From contig NZ_SLZK01000004.1 in the NCBI RefSeq assembly GCF_004341105.1, forward strand, positions 496,001 to 560,000: DNA of 64,000 nt, read 5' to 3'. The DNA comes from Rhizobium sp. BK418 (lineage in GTDB: Bacteria; Pseudomonadota; Alphaproteobacteria; Rhizobiales; Rhizobiaceae). Shown piece after piece: positions 37,481 to 45,701 of this stretch. Position numbers and translations under genes: made by a program. Under the pieces are notes generated by a model, which saw only the letters and a program-made list of their open reading frames with translations, made no database searches and was not told the DNA's origin. Within the stretch, counting starts at the first letter, position 1, and the number at the start of each line of letters is the position of its first letter.

Positions 37481-38802
37481 GTGCGGGTGCGGTTCTTCGA
37501 TCCCGCTTCTGGCCGAGCACCCTGCGGGCTCGGCTTTTCCTTATCCTGCTTTTGGGTCTGGCAATTGCCTATGGCCTGTCCTTCACCGTGCTCTTCGTCG
37601 AGCGCTCCATGTCGGCCAAGGCCGTTATGCTCGGTACGCTGGAAAGCGACGTCGCAACCTCGATTGCCGTTCTCGATCGGCTACCGGCAGATCAGCGGCC
37701 TGACCTGCTCGACCGCTTGAGTCGCGGCAATTATCGTTTCGTGCTCGGACCGGGCCTTCCCGGCGTGCCCGACAATTCCAGCAAGGGCCGGGAAATTGGC
37801 GGCCGGATCGAGGAGGCGATCGGCGGCACCTATCCGATACGCATGGAATCCATCCCTGGCGACATCAGCCGTTTGCAGGCGCATTTGACGCTAAGCGACG
37901 GAAGCCCGCTGACGATCGATATCACGCCGCGGCCCCCCATGCCGATTGCAGCATGGCTGCCCTATGTGCTTGCCGTCCAGATGCTGATGCTGGTGCTCTG
38001 TACGTGGTTTGCCGTGCGTCAGGCGATCCGCCCGCTCGGGGCGCTTGCGGCGGCGGCCGATGCCCTTGACCCGACCAAGAAAGATGCACCGCTCAGCGAG
38101 CGTGGCCCGAGCGAGGTTGCGCATGCGGCACGGGCCTTCAATGCAATGCGAGAGCGCATTGCGCATTATCTGGAAGAGCGCGTGCAGATTCTGGCGGCGA
38201 TCTCTCATGACCTGCAGACGCCGATCACCCGGATGCGGCTGCGTGCCGATATGGCCGACGATTCTCCCGAGAAGGACAAGCTGGTGCGCGATCTCGGCGA
38301 GATCGAACGGCTGGTGCAGGATGGGATTGCCTATGCCCGCAGTGCTCACGGCAATGGCGAGAAGTTTTCGCGCATCGACTTGTCGTCCTTCATCGACAGC
38401 ATCGCCTATGATTACCAGGACACCGGCAAGGCCGTCAGCGTCGTCGGCCTCGTCCAGGGCGTCGCATCGACCAAGCCGCATGCGCTTCGGCGCATTCTCA
38501 CGAACTTCGTCGACAATGCGTTGAAATTTGCCGGTGCCGCTGAAATCAGCGTCGAGCAAAAAGGCGAGGAGGCAATTGCCATCACCGTGATGGATCGCGG
38601 CCCCGGTATTCCGGATGCGATGCTAGAGGCCGCGATGCAGCCTTTCTTCCGGCTGGAGCAGTCGCGGAACCGCGAGACTGGCGGTACTGGCCTCGGCCTA
38701 GCAATCGCCCAGCAATTGGCCGCCGCGATCGGTGGGTCGGTGCGGCTCTATAATCGCGAAGGCGGCGGACTGGCGGCGGAAGTCACCATTCGCGCCAACT
38801 GA
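37477..38802 (+). CDS. Sensor histidine kinase
   Basis: A 441-residue membrane kinase. A membrane helix near residues 15-40 and another near 155-175 enclose a periplasmic sensor of ~115 residues. A HAMP domain follows, then the phosphorylated histidine H244 in AISHDLQTPITRM, and the ATP-binding domain with NFVDNALKFA, DRGPGIP and GGTGLGLAIAQQLA. Start and stop overlap (ATGA) pair it with the upstream response regulator. Confidence 0.93.
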   Translation: MSAGAVLRSRFWPSTLRARLFLILLLGLAIAYGLSFTVLFVERSMSAKAVMLGTLESDVATSIAVLDRLPADQRPDLLDRLSRGNYRFVLGPGLPGVPDNSSKGREIGGRIEEAIGGTYPIRMESIPGDISRLQAHLTLSDGSPLTIDITPRPPMPIAAWLPYVLAVQMLMLVLCTWFAVRQAIRPLGALAAAADALDPTKKDAPLSERGPSEVAHAARAFNAMRERIAHYLEERVQILAAISHDLQTPITRMRLRADMADDSPEKDKLVRDLGEIERLVQDGIAYARSAHGNGEKFSRIDLSSFIDSIAYDYQDTGKAVSVVGLVQGVASTKPHALRRILTNFVDNALKFAGAAEISVEQKGEEAIAITVMDRGPGIPDAMLEAAMQPFFRLEQSRNRETGGTGLGLAIAQQLAAAIGGSVRLYNREGGGLAAEVTIRAN

Positions 38803-38961
38803 TTTTTCCGCTGATTTGTATAAGAAAATGTCCGCATAGACTGTCGCTACGCTTTGATACAGTTCGGCCGATTTTAGAAACATAGGGGATACGTCGGACT
38901 GTCAAAAACCACTCCGTCACCAGATGTCGCAGATAGCGATAGCAAACCAAGGAGTGCTCTC

Positions 38962-39378
38962 ATGACGACGATTGAAAAGGTTCTCTATACCGGCAGGACC
39001 CATACGACAGGCGGCCGCGACGGCGCCGCGCGCAGCAGCGATGCGCAGCTCGATGTGAAGCTTTCGCCTCCGGGCAGTGCCCATGCCGGCACCAATCCCG
39101 AACAGCTCTTCGCTGCCGGCTGGTCGGCCTGCTTCATCGGCGCGATGGGCCTGGCTGCCGGCAAGCGCAAGCTGAGGCTTCCCGCTGATACGGCTGTTGA
39201 CGCCGAGGTCGACCTCGGCATGACCGGCGACGCCTATTTCCTGCAGGCGCGCCTCAATATCAGCCTGCCGGGTCTGGAGCCGGAGGTCGCCCGCGCGCTG
39301 GTCGACGAGGCGCACCAGACTTGCCCCTATTCGAAGGCGACGCGCGGCAACATCAATGTCGAGCTGAACCTTGTGTAA
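38962..39378 (+). CDS. ohr: Organic hydroperoxide resistance protein Ohr
   Basis: A 138-residue OsmC/Ohr protein that reduces organic and fatty-acid hydroperoxides. It keeps the two redox cysteines (GWSACFIGAMG near residue 53 and HQTCPYSKATRGN near 117) and the early motif EKVLYTGRTHTTGGRDG. Its length fits Ohr rather than the longer OsmC group. No ohrR regulator gene is adjacent and I see no clear OhrR box in the 159 bases upstream. Rhizobial Ohr uses lipoyl-dependent reduction (known of the family). Confidence 0.92.
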   Translation: MTTIEKVLYTGRTHTTGGRDGAARSSDAQLDVKLSPPGSAHAGTNPEQLFAAGWSACFIGAMGLAAGKRKLRLPADTAVDAEVDLGMTGDAYFLQARLNISLPGLEPEVARALVDEAHQTCPYSKATRGNINVELNLV

Positions 39379-39429
39379 ACGGTCCGGATACGAACTCAGC
39401 GCAGCTTGCCTGCGTCCACGGAGGTTTCA

Positions 39430-39564
39430 ATGAAAAGGGTCATCATCTGCATTCTGGGAGCGGCTGTGTTTGCAGCGCCCTGTGTTTACGACGCCTTCTC
39501 TACGGAGCCGTCTGCTCTTCAGGGGTTGCTTGCGGCGACATCGACCGTGCCCGGATCTTCGTGA
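39430..39564 (+). CDS. Small secreted or membrane peptide, 44 residues
   Basis: An ATG preceded by a near-perfect ribosome site (GGAGG, 5 bases before it) opens a 44-residue frame: MKRVIICILGAAVFAAPC and a short polar tail. Positive residues followed by a hydrophobic core resemble a signal peptide, with possible cleavage after FAA. A strong intrinsic terminator follows 35 bases after the stop. It lies 51 bases downstream of ohr and could be transcribed with it. Not recognised; function unknown. Confidence 0.55.
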   Translation: MKRVIICILGAAVFAAPCVYDAFSTEPSALQGLLAATSTVPGSS

Positions 39565-39598
39565 CATGATTTGATGCGATGTCGCTGAAGTAGCGAGC

Positions 39599-39635
39599 AA
39601 GGCACCCGCCCTCAGGCTGGTGCCTTTGTTTTTCT
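39599..39635 (+). terminator. Intrinsic terminator after ohr and the small peptide gene
   Basis: AAGGCACC/GGTGCCTT (8 bases) with an inner GCC/GGC pair and a CTCA loop, followed by TTTGTTTTTCT on the plus strand. This is a textbook rho-independent terminator. Confidence 0.88.
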
Positions 39636-39867
39636 GCGGTTTTTCCGCACAAACCAGGGCATTAATACGGTCGTGCGTATTACGAATGCATGCCAAAACC
39701 GGCTTCGGACAGTCGGGCAAACCGGACGTTGCCTACCGCTCCGAAGATCGTGTGCGTTAGCTCGATGCCTTCATCGAGAAGATGGGGATCAAGTTCGCCC
39801 CGAATTTATCGCCGAGATCGAGGTGCGGAGGCTCGTTGCATAGGCAGCAGGATCAATGCCGCTGCTG
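39636..39867. other. Intergenic stretch without a recognised gene
   Basis: Between the terminators of the small peptide gene (plus) and the HtrA-like gene (minus). Several short frames cross it but none has a ribosome site or recognisable protein. A plus-strand frame ending in PEFIAEIEVRRLVA just before a stop (to about 39843) looks like the tail of a degraded gene, but I cannot identify it. Confidence 0.3.
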
Positions 39868-39898
39868 GAGAACGAAGGCGAGCTTCGACTTCGTTCTC
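39868..39898 (-). terminator. Hairpin after the HtrA-like protease gene
   Basis: GAGAACGAAG and CTTCGTTCTC form a perfect 10-base stem with an 11-base loop, starting 24 bases past the stop of the minus-strand protease gene. No T-run follows on that strand. Confidence 0.5.
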
Positions 39899-39922
39899 TT
39901 CTCTGTCTGGCGATCGTCAATA

Positions 39923-40882
39923 CTAATGTATTCTTTTCGAAGGGCGAACGGTGCGCCGTTCGATCCGGCCCGCGACGGAAAAGATCAGCACATCGACGTC
40001 CGTATCGATCGTCGACCCGTCCAGAAGTCGGACGACGTCGTCAATTCCCGATACCGGTTGACCACCAATAGCGAGCAGATAATCGCCTTCGCGAAGGCCG
40101 GCTTTCGCAGCAGGACCCGCGTCTTCGACTCGGCGCAGGCGCACTGTCGTGCGCTGCGGAACGCCGGCCTCAAGCGCAATGCGTCGATGCAGGTCGACCG
40201 TATCGGCGGCAATGCCGATATATCCGCGGCGGACCTCGCCGAAGCGCAGGATTTCCGACACGACATGCTTGGCGGTATTCGAGGCGACCGCAAAGGCAAT
40301 GCTTTGAGCACCTTGGATGACGGCGGTATTGACGCCGATGACCTCGCCGGTCGAAGAGACCAGCGGACCACCCGAATTGCCAGGATTGAGTGCTGCATCG
40401 GTCTGGATGATATCTTCCATCAGCCGGCCGCTGGCGGCACGCATGGAGCGCCCGAGCGCAGAAACGACGCCGGCCGTAACGGTCCATTCGAAGCCGAGTG
40501 GATTGCCGATGGCGACTGCAATATGCCCGCGCTTCAACTTTTTGGAGTCGGCAAGATGCGCCCAGGCGCCGGACCAGTCGTTGGCTCGGATCAGGGCAAG
40601 GTCGGTATCCTCATCGCGTCCAAGCACGCGGCCTTCGACGACGACACCATCAGGGGTTTTGATGGTGACGGACTTCGCATCACCGACGACGTGATTGTTG
40701 GTGACGACGAGGCCATCCGGCGAGATGGCGAAGCCGGAACCATGCCCCGCCCGCCCGCCAACGCGTTCAATACGGCTGACCGCCGGGCCGACCATATCGA
40801 CCGCATTCGACACCGTTTCAGAATAGGCGTCCAGCAGCCCGGCGTCGGACGACGGCTGGATGTCACGATCAATGAATCCCAT
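39923..40882 (-). CDS. HtrA-like serine protease with PDZ domain
   Basis: A 319-residue protease. The catalytic triad is visible: His in VVTNNHVVG, Asp in DTDLALIR and Ser in NPGNSGGPLV. A C-terminal PDZ domain follows (GYIGIAADTV, KAGLREGDYLLAIGGQPV). It has no signal peptide (MGFIDRDIQPSSDAG), unlike periplasmic DegP, so it may act in the cytosol or be exported another way. A strong ribosome site (GGAGGAG) precedes the ATG. It is shorter than DegP because it has one PDZ domain. Confidence 0.9.
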   Translation of the reverse strand: MGFIDRDIQPSSDAGLLDAYSETVSNAVDMVGPAVSRIERVGGRAGHGSGFAISPDGLVVTNNHVVGDAKSVTIKTPDGVVVEGRVLGRDEDTDLALIRANDWSGAWAHLADSKKLKRGHIAVAIGNPLGFEWTVTAGVVSALGRSMRAASGRLMEDIIQTDAALNPGNSGGPLVSSTGEVIGVNTAVIQGAQSIAFAVASNTAKHVVSEILRFGEVRRGYIGIAADTVDLHRRIALEAGVPQRTTVRLRRVEDAGPAAKAGLREGDYLLAIGGQPVSGIDDVVRLLDGSTIDTDVDVLIFSVAGRIERRTVRPSKRIH

Positions 40883-41005
40883 GAAATCTCCTCCGACGCG
40901 TGAAGCGTCGACGTTGAGGAACGGCAGCGACTGCTGATGGCAAAGGGCTGTCAGTTCGACAGGTGAACAATGGAGATCATCAGGTGAGATCTGCAGGCGT
41001 GTCTT

Positions 41006-41815
41006 TCAAGGGCCGGCATGTTCGGAGGCTGCGAGGCGCGCCGCCGCGGCTTTGCAGCCGGCCAATGCTGCCGAGCTGGCATCGAGCCCTCCGATCATGG
41101 CATCAATGTAACCGCCGGCAAAATAGTCTCCGGCTCCCGTCGTATCGCGCACCGGGGCGGCGCGCGGCACGTCGACGATAACCTGGTCTTGGCCAGTGAC
41201 GATTTCGATAGGTTGCATACCACTCGTCAGGACGAGAGTTTCGAGCCGCGGCTCTGCTATCTCGGCAGCTGTCTGCCAGGCGGCTTGTGCTGCACCTTTC
41301 ATGTCTGAACGCGAAGCGATGAGAACATTCGCGGGTCGGCGCTCGGCAAAGAGCGGATATTGCGACACCACCCGATCGAAATCATCTAGTTGCCGCAGCG
41401 CGGTGGCACTCATGGCGCGCGCATTGAGATAGACCAGCGAGGCATCGACTTGCGGCAAGGCCTCGATGCCGGGCCTGCGGCGACCGGCCGGCGCGATGAT
41501 GGTGCGTTCGCCATTGATGTCGACAAGGATCTCCACTGATGGCGTCGTGCCGGGCACGAGGTCGACAAAATCGGTATTGAAGCCACGCTTGCCAAGATTC
41601 TTCAGATAGGCGCGTCCTTCATCATCATCATAGAGGCTGGCAACTAGAACGACTTCGTGGCCGAGATCTAGCAGAACCAGTCCGGTATTGAAGCCGCCGC
41701 CGCCATAGCGTTTTTCGATCGACTGGCAGGAGAGCCTCCCGCCCGGCACAAGCGGCCGGTCGAGCCACCAGATCCGGTCCACATTGGCGTTACCGACCAC
41801 CATTACCCTAGCCAT
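41006..41815 (-). CDS. PfkB-family carbohydrate kinase at the end of the phn cluster
   Basis: A 269-residue sugar or nucleoside kinase. The first PfkB signature region is around YGGGGFNTGLVLLDLG, and the second contains the catalytic DTTGAGD near residue 225 followed by FAGGY. It lies 30 bases downstream of the last phnE gene on the same strand and so belongs to the phosphonate unit. PfkB kinases are not standard members of C-P lyase operons; phnN, which usually completes the ribose branch, is absent. A role in phosphorylating a ribose derivative released by the pathway is an inference. Confidence 0.85.
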   Translation of the reverse strand: MARVMVVGNANVDRIWWLDRPLVPGGRLSCQSIEKRYGGGGFNTGLVLLDLGHEVVLVASLYDDDEGRAYLKNLGKRGFNTDFVDLVPGTTPSVEILVDINGERTIIAPAGRRRPGIEALPQVDASLVYLNARAMSATALRQLDDFDRVVSQYPLFAERRPANVLIASRSDMKGAAQAAWQTAAEIAEPRLETLVLTSGMQPIEIVTGQDQVIVDVPRAAPVRDTTGAGDYFAGGYIDAMIGGLDASSAALAGCKAAAARLAASEHAGP

Positions 41816-41845
41816 TCAATTTCCCTTGCCACGCTCTTCCGTTGC

Positions 41846-42700
41846 CTAGCGCACACTGTCGTTCTTGCCAATGATCTTGCCGCGCAGCCAGGCGGAGGTA
41901 AGGTCGATAGCGTAGACGACGGCGACGATCAGGAAGATGATCGTCCAGGCTTCCGGCCAGCGATAGGCGGCAATGCGATCCGCCAGCAGAAAACCGATGC
42001 CGCCGGCGCCGACGATGCCAAGGATGGTCCCGGAGCGGGTATTGGACTCGAAATTATAGAGCATGATCGACAGGATCACCGGCATGGCCTGAGGCATGAT
42101 GGCAAGCCGGATGGTCTGCAGCGGTCCGCCGCCAGAGGCCAGGACGCCATCGACGGGTTTGCGCGAGGTGTTTTCGATCGCTTCCGAAAAGAGCTTGGCG
42201 AATGTGCCGATTTCCGAGACGGCGATGGCGAAGACGCCCGGAAGCGGGCCGAGGCCGAAGGCGCGGATGAAGATCAGCGCGAGCACGATCTGCTCGACGG
42301 CGCGCAGCGCATCGAAACCGCGGCGGGTCGACAGTCGCACCCAGCCGAGCGGCATGATGTTCTTCGCACCGAGAAAGGCGAGCGGAAAGGCGACGAGCGC
42401 CCCAAGCAGCGTTCCGAGAAACGCCATCGAGATCGTCTGGCCAAGGCCGACGAGCACATCGCTCCATTCCTGCCACGTCGTCCAGATATAGGGCGGGAAC
42501 ATGAAAGAGAAGATCATCCCGAGCCGCGATAGGCCATTCAGAATGCGTGCAGGCGAGAAGTCGAAGAGATAGAAACCGGCAATGAGCGGCAGGATCAGGG
42601 CAGCCGCGCCGGCATAGCGCATCAACCGTACGCGCGGCGACACCTTGAAGGCGTCCGGTACGCGCTGCCGAAGTTCGGAGAGAGAAGAGGCGTCTGTCAT
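41846..42700 (-). CDS. phnE: Phosphonate ABC transporter permease PhnE (second copy)
   Basis: A 284-residue membrane permease of the PhnE family, the second of two tandem copies. It has the family segment around TWQEWSDVLVGLGQTISMAFLG and the conserved coupling loop region (FSEAIENTSRKPVDGVLASGG). The gene begins 4 bases after the first copy ends. Two different PhnE subunits are common in rhizobial phosphonate importers and probably form a heterodimer. Confidence 0.93.
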   Translation of the reverse strand: MTDASSLSELRQRVPDAFKVSPRVRLMRYAGAAALILPLIAGFYLFDFSPARILNGLSRLGMIFSFMFPPYIWTTWQEWSDVLVGLGQTISMAFLGTLLGALVAFPLAFLGAKNIMPLGWVRLSTRRGFDALRAVEQIVLALIFIRAFGLGPLPGVFAIAVSEIGTFAKLFSEAIENTSRKPVDGVLASGGGPLQTIRLAIMPQAMPVILSIMLYNFESNTRSGTILGIVGAGGIGFLLADRIAAYRWPEAWTIIFLIVAVVYAIDLTSAWLRGKIIGKNDSVR

Positions 42701-42703
42701 GTC

Positions 42704-43624
42704 TCAGATACTCCGGCTTTCAAAGCCGATGATGCGATGGCGCAGTTTCTCGCTCAGGAAATCGATGATCACGACGGTGACGAGGATGATGACGAAGAGC
42801 GCCGAGAGATCGGTATATTCCTGAAGCGACATAGCCGTGCGGATCTCCTGGCCGAGGCCGCCGGCGCCAACATAGCCGATGATCGAGGAGGAGCGGACAT
42901 TGATCTCGAAACGCAGCAGCGTGTAGCTGATGATATTGGGGATGACCTGGGGGACGACGCCATAGCGCATCTGCTGGAACCAGGTGCCGCCCGAGGCCTT
43001 GACGCCTTCCAGCGGCCGCATGTCAATATTCTCGTTGACCTCTGAATACAGCTTGCCGAGCGAACCCGTTGCATGCGTGGCGATCGCCAGCACACCGGCA
43101 AGCGGCCCGACACCGAAGCAGAAGACGTAGATCAGCGCCCAGACGATATCCGGAACCGTGCGAATGACCTCCAGATAACGACGGGAAGCGATCAGCAAAA
43201 AACCGTTGGGGCTGAGGTTGCGAGCAGCCGGGAAGCTCAGGGTGAAGGCGCCGACGACACCGAAAAACGTCGCGACATAGGCGATCAGGATCGTTTCGCC
43301 GAGCAGTTCCAGCCAGACCGGCCAGCGCCAGAACCATTCGGCAAGGTCAGAGCCGAGTGTCTCGATGCGCAGGTGCGGCAAGGTCTTGTAGAGATATTCG
43401 CCGAGCCGGGGTAGTGACGCCCATAATTTCCAGGTGGTGATGCGTTCGCCAGAGGGCAGATTGACCTCGGTCATGTCGAAGAAGCCACCCGTCCAGGCCG
43501 TCAGCAGCACCGCGGCGGCAAAGACCGCGACTGAAACAAGCTGCATGATTTTGGTGCGACTGCGGATGCGATGGTATTCGGCCTCGAACTGGCGGATGGC
43601 GATAGAGGGCGATGCTGTCGTCAT
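42704..43624 (-). CDS. phnE: Phosphonate ABC transporter permease PhnE (first copy)
   Basis: A 306-residue permease. Hydrophobic segments near residues 27-45 and 115-140 lead into the core. The coupling loop reads YSEVNENIDMRPLEGVKASGG, closely matching the other copy. It follows phnD after 67 bases that hold a stable hairpin. It forms the phosphonate channel with the second PhnE and PhnC. Confidence 0.93.
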   Translation of the reverse strand: MTTASPSIAIRQFEAEYHRIRSRTKIMQLVSVAVFAAAVLLTAWTGGFFDMTEVNLPSGERITTWKLWASLPRLGEYLYKTLPHLRIETLGSDLAEWFWRWPVWLELLGETILIAYVATFFGVVGAFTLSFPAARNLSPNGFLLIASRRYLEVIRTVPDIVWALIYVFCFGVGPLAGVLAIATHATGSLGKLYSEVNENIDMRPLEGVKASGGTWFQQMRYGVVPQVIPNIISYTLLRFEINVRSSSIIGYVGAGGLGQEIRTAMSLQEYTDLSALFVIILVTVVIIDFLSEKLRHRIIGFESRSI

Positions 43625-43640
43625 GTCTGATCCCGGTCGT

Positions 43641-43667
43641 GGGAGCGCCAGAGGGCGCGGCGCTCCC
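43641..43667 (-). terminator. Hairpin between phnD and phnE
   Basis: GGGAGCGCC and GGCGCTCCC pair perfectly (9 bases) around a 9-base loop, 25 bases after the phnD stop. No T-run. It probably protects the phnD message from 3' decay or partly terminates transcription. Confidence 0.6.
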
Positions 43668-43691
43668 GTTGTTTGGCGTCGGTGGAAGATA

Positions 43692-44606
43692 TCAGCCGTT
43701 GCGGCGTTGCTTCTTCAGCCAGTCGCGCATGTCGACGATCCACTGGTAACGCTGGTGATTGACATCGACATACCCCTTGGAGGTGGAGTTGTCGCCACCG
43801 CTCATTTCCTTGAAGGCGTCGGGCGCCTTTTCAGGCGTTGCCTTTACCGCCGCCTTGACCTCGGCGATCATGTCGGCCGGCAGGTTCGTGCGGGTTGTGA
43901 AGGGACCGTTGGTGATCTCAGGCGACTGCCAGATGCGGCAGATCTCGCCCTTCGGGATCATGCCCTTGGATTCCATGCGCTGCGGTATGCCGCTGATGTC
44001 GTTGTTGATATAGGTCGCCGCAGCATCGAACTGCTTGTTGGCAACCGCCATCACGCCGGTCTCGTGTGCGCCGGAGAAGGGAATGGCAGAGAAGAAGGTC
44101 TTAGGATCGTAGCCTTGCTTAACGAGGTTATAGTAGGGCACGGCGTAGCCGGAGGTCGAATCCGGATCGGCGAAGGCGAGAACCTTGCCCTTGAGGTCGT
44201 CGACCGACTTGTAGCCGGAATCGCAGCGAACGGTGACGACGGAATAGTAGCCGGTCGAGCCGTCCTGTTCCTGGCCGGCGAGCAGCGGCTCAACGCCACC
44301 ATTGGTCTCGGTATAGGCGGCAGCATAGGCCGAGGAGCCGAGGAAGGCGAATTCGATCTGGTCGGATGCAAGCGCCTGGATGACGCCGTCATAATTGCCG
44401 GCGGTGAAGATCTCGACCTTCACGCCGAGTTCCTTTTCAAGATACTGCTGGAAGCCGACGCGGCGTGCGATACGGTCCTTTTCGTTCTCGCCCGAGAGAA
44501 CGCCGAGGCGGATCGTCTTGTACTGGTCTTTCCAGCCGTCGGCGTGGGCCTCGCTGGAAAGGGCAAGCGCAGCCGTTACGGCCGCAAGCATGAGGACGTT
44601 TTTCAT
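43692..44606 (-). CDS. phnD: Phosphonate ABC transporter binding protein PhnD
   Basis: A 304-residue periplasmic protein from the ATG at 44606 with AGGAG upstream. The signal peptide ends near AHA-DG. The mature protein has the PhnD family motifs LGVLSGENEKDRIAR and FADPDSTSGYAVP, which line the phosphonate pocket. Longer in-frame starts up to 44666 would hide the signal peptide and run into a hairpin. The ligand may be a phosphonate, phosphite or a phosphate ester; the sequence alone does not decide. Confidence 0.93.
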   Translation of the reverse strand: MKNVLMLAAVTAALALSSEAHADGWKDQYKTIRLGVLSGENEKDRIARRVGFQQYLEKELGVKVEIFTAGNYDGVIQALASDQIEFAFLGSSAYAAAYTETNGGVEPLLAGQEQDGSTGYYSVVTVRCDSGYKSVDDLKGKVLAFADPDSTSGYAVPYYNLVKQGYDPKTFFSAIPFSGAHETGVMAVANKQFDAAATYINNDISGIPQRMESKGMIPKGEICRIWQSPEITNGPFTTRTNLPADMIAEVKAAVKATPEKAPDAFKEMSGGDNSTSKGYVDVNHQRYQWIVDMRDWLKKQRRNG

Positions 44607-44631
44607 TCCAACTCTCCTGTTGCAAAAAGAA

Positions 44632-44657
44632 GCCCGCGGCCTGGCGCCGCCGCGGGC
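44632..44657 (-). terminator. Hairpin between phnC and phnD
   Basis: GCCCGCGGC and GCCGCGGGC form a perfect 9-base stem with an 8-base loop, starting 5 bases after the phnC stop. With the hairpin after phnD, it brackets the binding-protein gene and likely sets its higher mRNA level. Confidence 0.6.
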
Positions 44658-44662
44658 GAAAC

Positions 44663-45484
44663 TCATACCGCCTGGTAAACCTTTTCTTTTGTGGCTCGAC
44701 CTGCGTTGAATGAGGTGGATGTCACGGCCTCGTCGATTTCTGCGTCGTAATCGTCGGTACCGTAAATTTCGCGGACCCGCTCCTGGGTCAGATCCGCCGG
44801 CGCGCCGTCAAAGCGCACCCGCCCGGCCCGCATGGCAATGATGCGTTCGCAATAGTTCCGGGCAGTATCGAGCGTATGAAGATTGACCAGAACGGTAATG
44901 CCGTCCTCGCGGTTGATCTTACGCAGCGCCTCCATGACCCGCGTCGCATTGGCCGGGTCGAGCGAGGCGATCGGCTCGTCGGCAAGCATGATCTTCGGGT
45001 TCTGTACCAGCGCCTTGGCGATGGCCACGCGCTGCTGTTGTCCGCCCGACAGGGTACCGGCCCGCTGCAGCGCCTGCGGCACGAGGTCGAGCCGGTCGAG
45101 TGCGCGGATTGCCATCTCCTTTTCCTCGTCCGTGAAACGGCGAAGCATGGAAGAGATAAAGCCGTGCTGGGCGACGCGGCCGATCAGCACATTGGTCAGC
45201 ACATCCATGCGCTCGACCAGATTGAACTGCTGGAACACCATGGCGCAGGAGGCGCGCCAGAGGCGCAATTCACGGCCGCGCAGCTTGGTAATGTCCTTGC
45301 CGTCGAACATGATGGTGCCCGATGTCGGATCGACCAGGCGATTGATCAGCCGGAGCAACGTCGACTTGCCGGCGCCACTGCGACCGATAATGCCGACCAT
45401 TTGCCCGGCATCGATCGAAAGATTTACATCGTCGACCGCGTGTGTTTGACCGAATTTCTTCCTGAGAGAGTGAAGTTCAAGCAC
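44663..45484 (-). CDS. phnC: Phosphonate ABC transporter ATPase PhnC
   Basis: A 273-residue ATPase from a GTG at 45484 (VLELHSLRKKFG), chosen because AGAGG lies 8 bases upstream and homologues start here; a TTG 30 bases earlier is the alternative. Walker A GRSGAGKST, signature LSGGQQQRVAIAKAL and Walker B IMLADEPIASLD are intact. It begins the transport unit phnC-D-E-E-pfkB, about 220 bases downstream of phnM. Confidence 0.92.
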   Translation of the reverse strand: MLELHSLRKKFGQTHAVDDVNLSIDAGQMVGIIGRSGAGKSTLLRLINRLVDPTSGTIMFDGKDITKLRGRELRLWRASCAMVFQQFNLVERMDVLTNVLIGRVAQHGFISSMLRRFTDEEKEMAIRALDRLDLVPQALQRAGTLSGGQQQRVAIAKALVQNPKIMLADEPIASLDPANATRVMEALRKINREDGITVLVNLHTLDTARNYCERIIAMRAGRVRFDGAPADLTQERVREIYGTDDYDAEIDEAVTSTSFNAGRATKEKVYQAV

Positions 45485-45558
45485 CGGAAAACCTCTGCTT
45501 GTCAGAAACGCCAAAGACGAACCTGAATTATACTTAATATCAGTCTATGAAATAAAAT

Positions 45559-45578
45559 ATAACATTCCAATGTGACAG
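45559..45578 (-). promoter_or_regulatory. Weak Pho-box-like half-site upstream of phnC
   Basis: The minus strand reads CTGTCAC-ATTG-GAATGTT. The first half resembles the PhoB half-site CTGTCAT, the second does not. It lies 75 to 95 bases ahead of the phnC start in an AT-rich promoter-like region. Given its weakness, phosphate control is only possible. Confidence 0.25.
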
Positions 45579-45632
45579 TTTTATTAAGTAATTTCTCAAT
45601 ATTTGCCGATAGTTACGCTATTTCTATCAAGT

Positions 45633-45659
45633 AATACATCCGGAATTTCCGGATGTATT
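45633..45659. repeat. Perfect palindrome between phnM and phnC
   Basis: Arms AATACATCCGGAA and TTCCGGATGTATT (13 bases each) are separated by one base, 43 bases after the phnM stop. As RNA it would form an 11-base stem with a 5-base loop. T-rich sequence follows on the plus strand, not on the phn strand. It may end the phnF-M message or be a protein site. Confidence 0.55.
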
Positions 45660-45701
45660 TTGTCGCAGGAGAGCGCGTGACGCCTTGCTGCATCAGGCCA
45701 C

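Noticed and set aside
43434..44678. 414-residue plus-strand open frame
   Set aside because: Antisense to phnD and phnE; no known domain.
45559..45578. Full Pho box upstream of phnC
   Set aside because: Only one half-site is reasonable; it is listed as a weak candidate and not as a Pho box.
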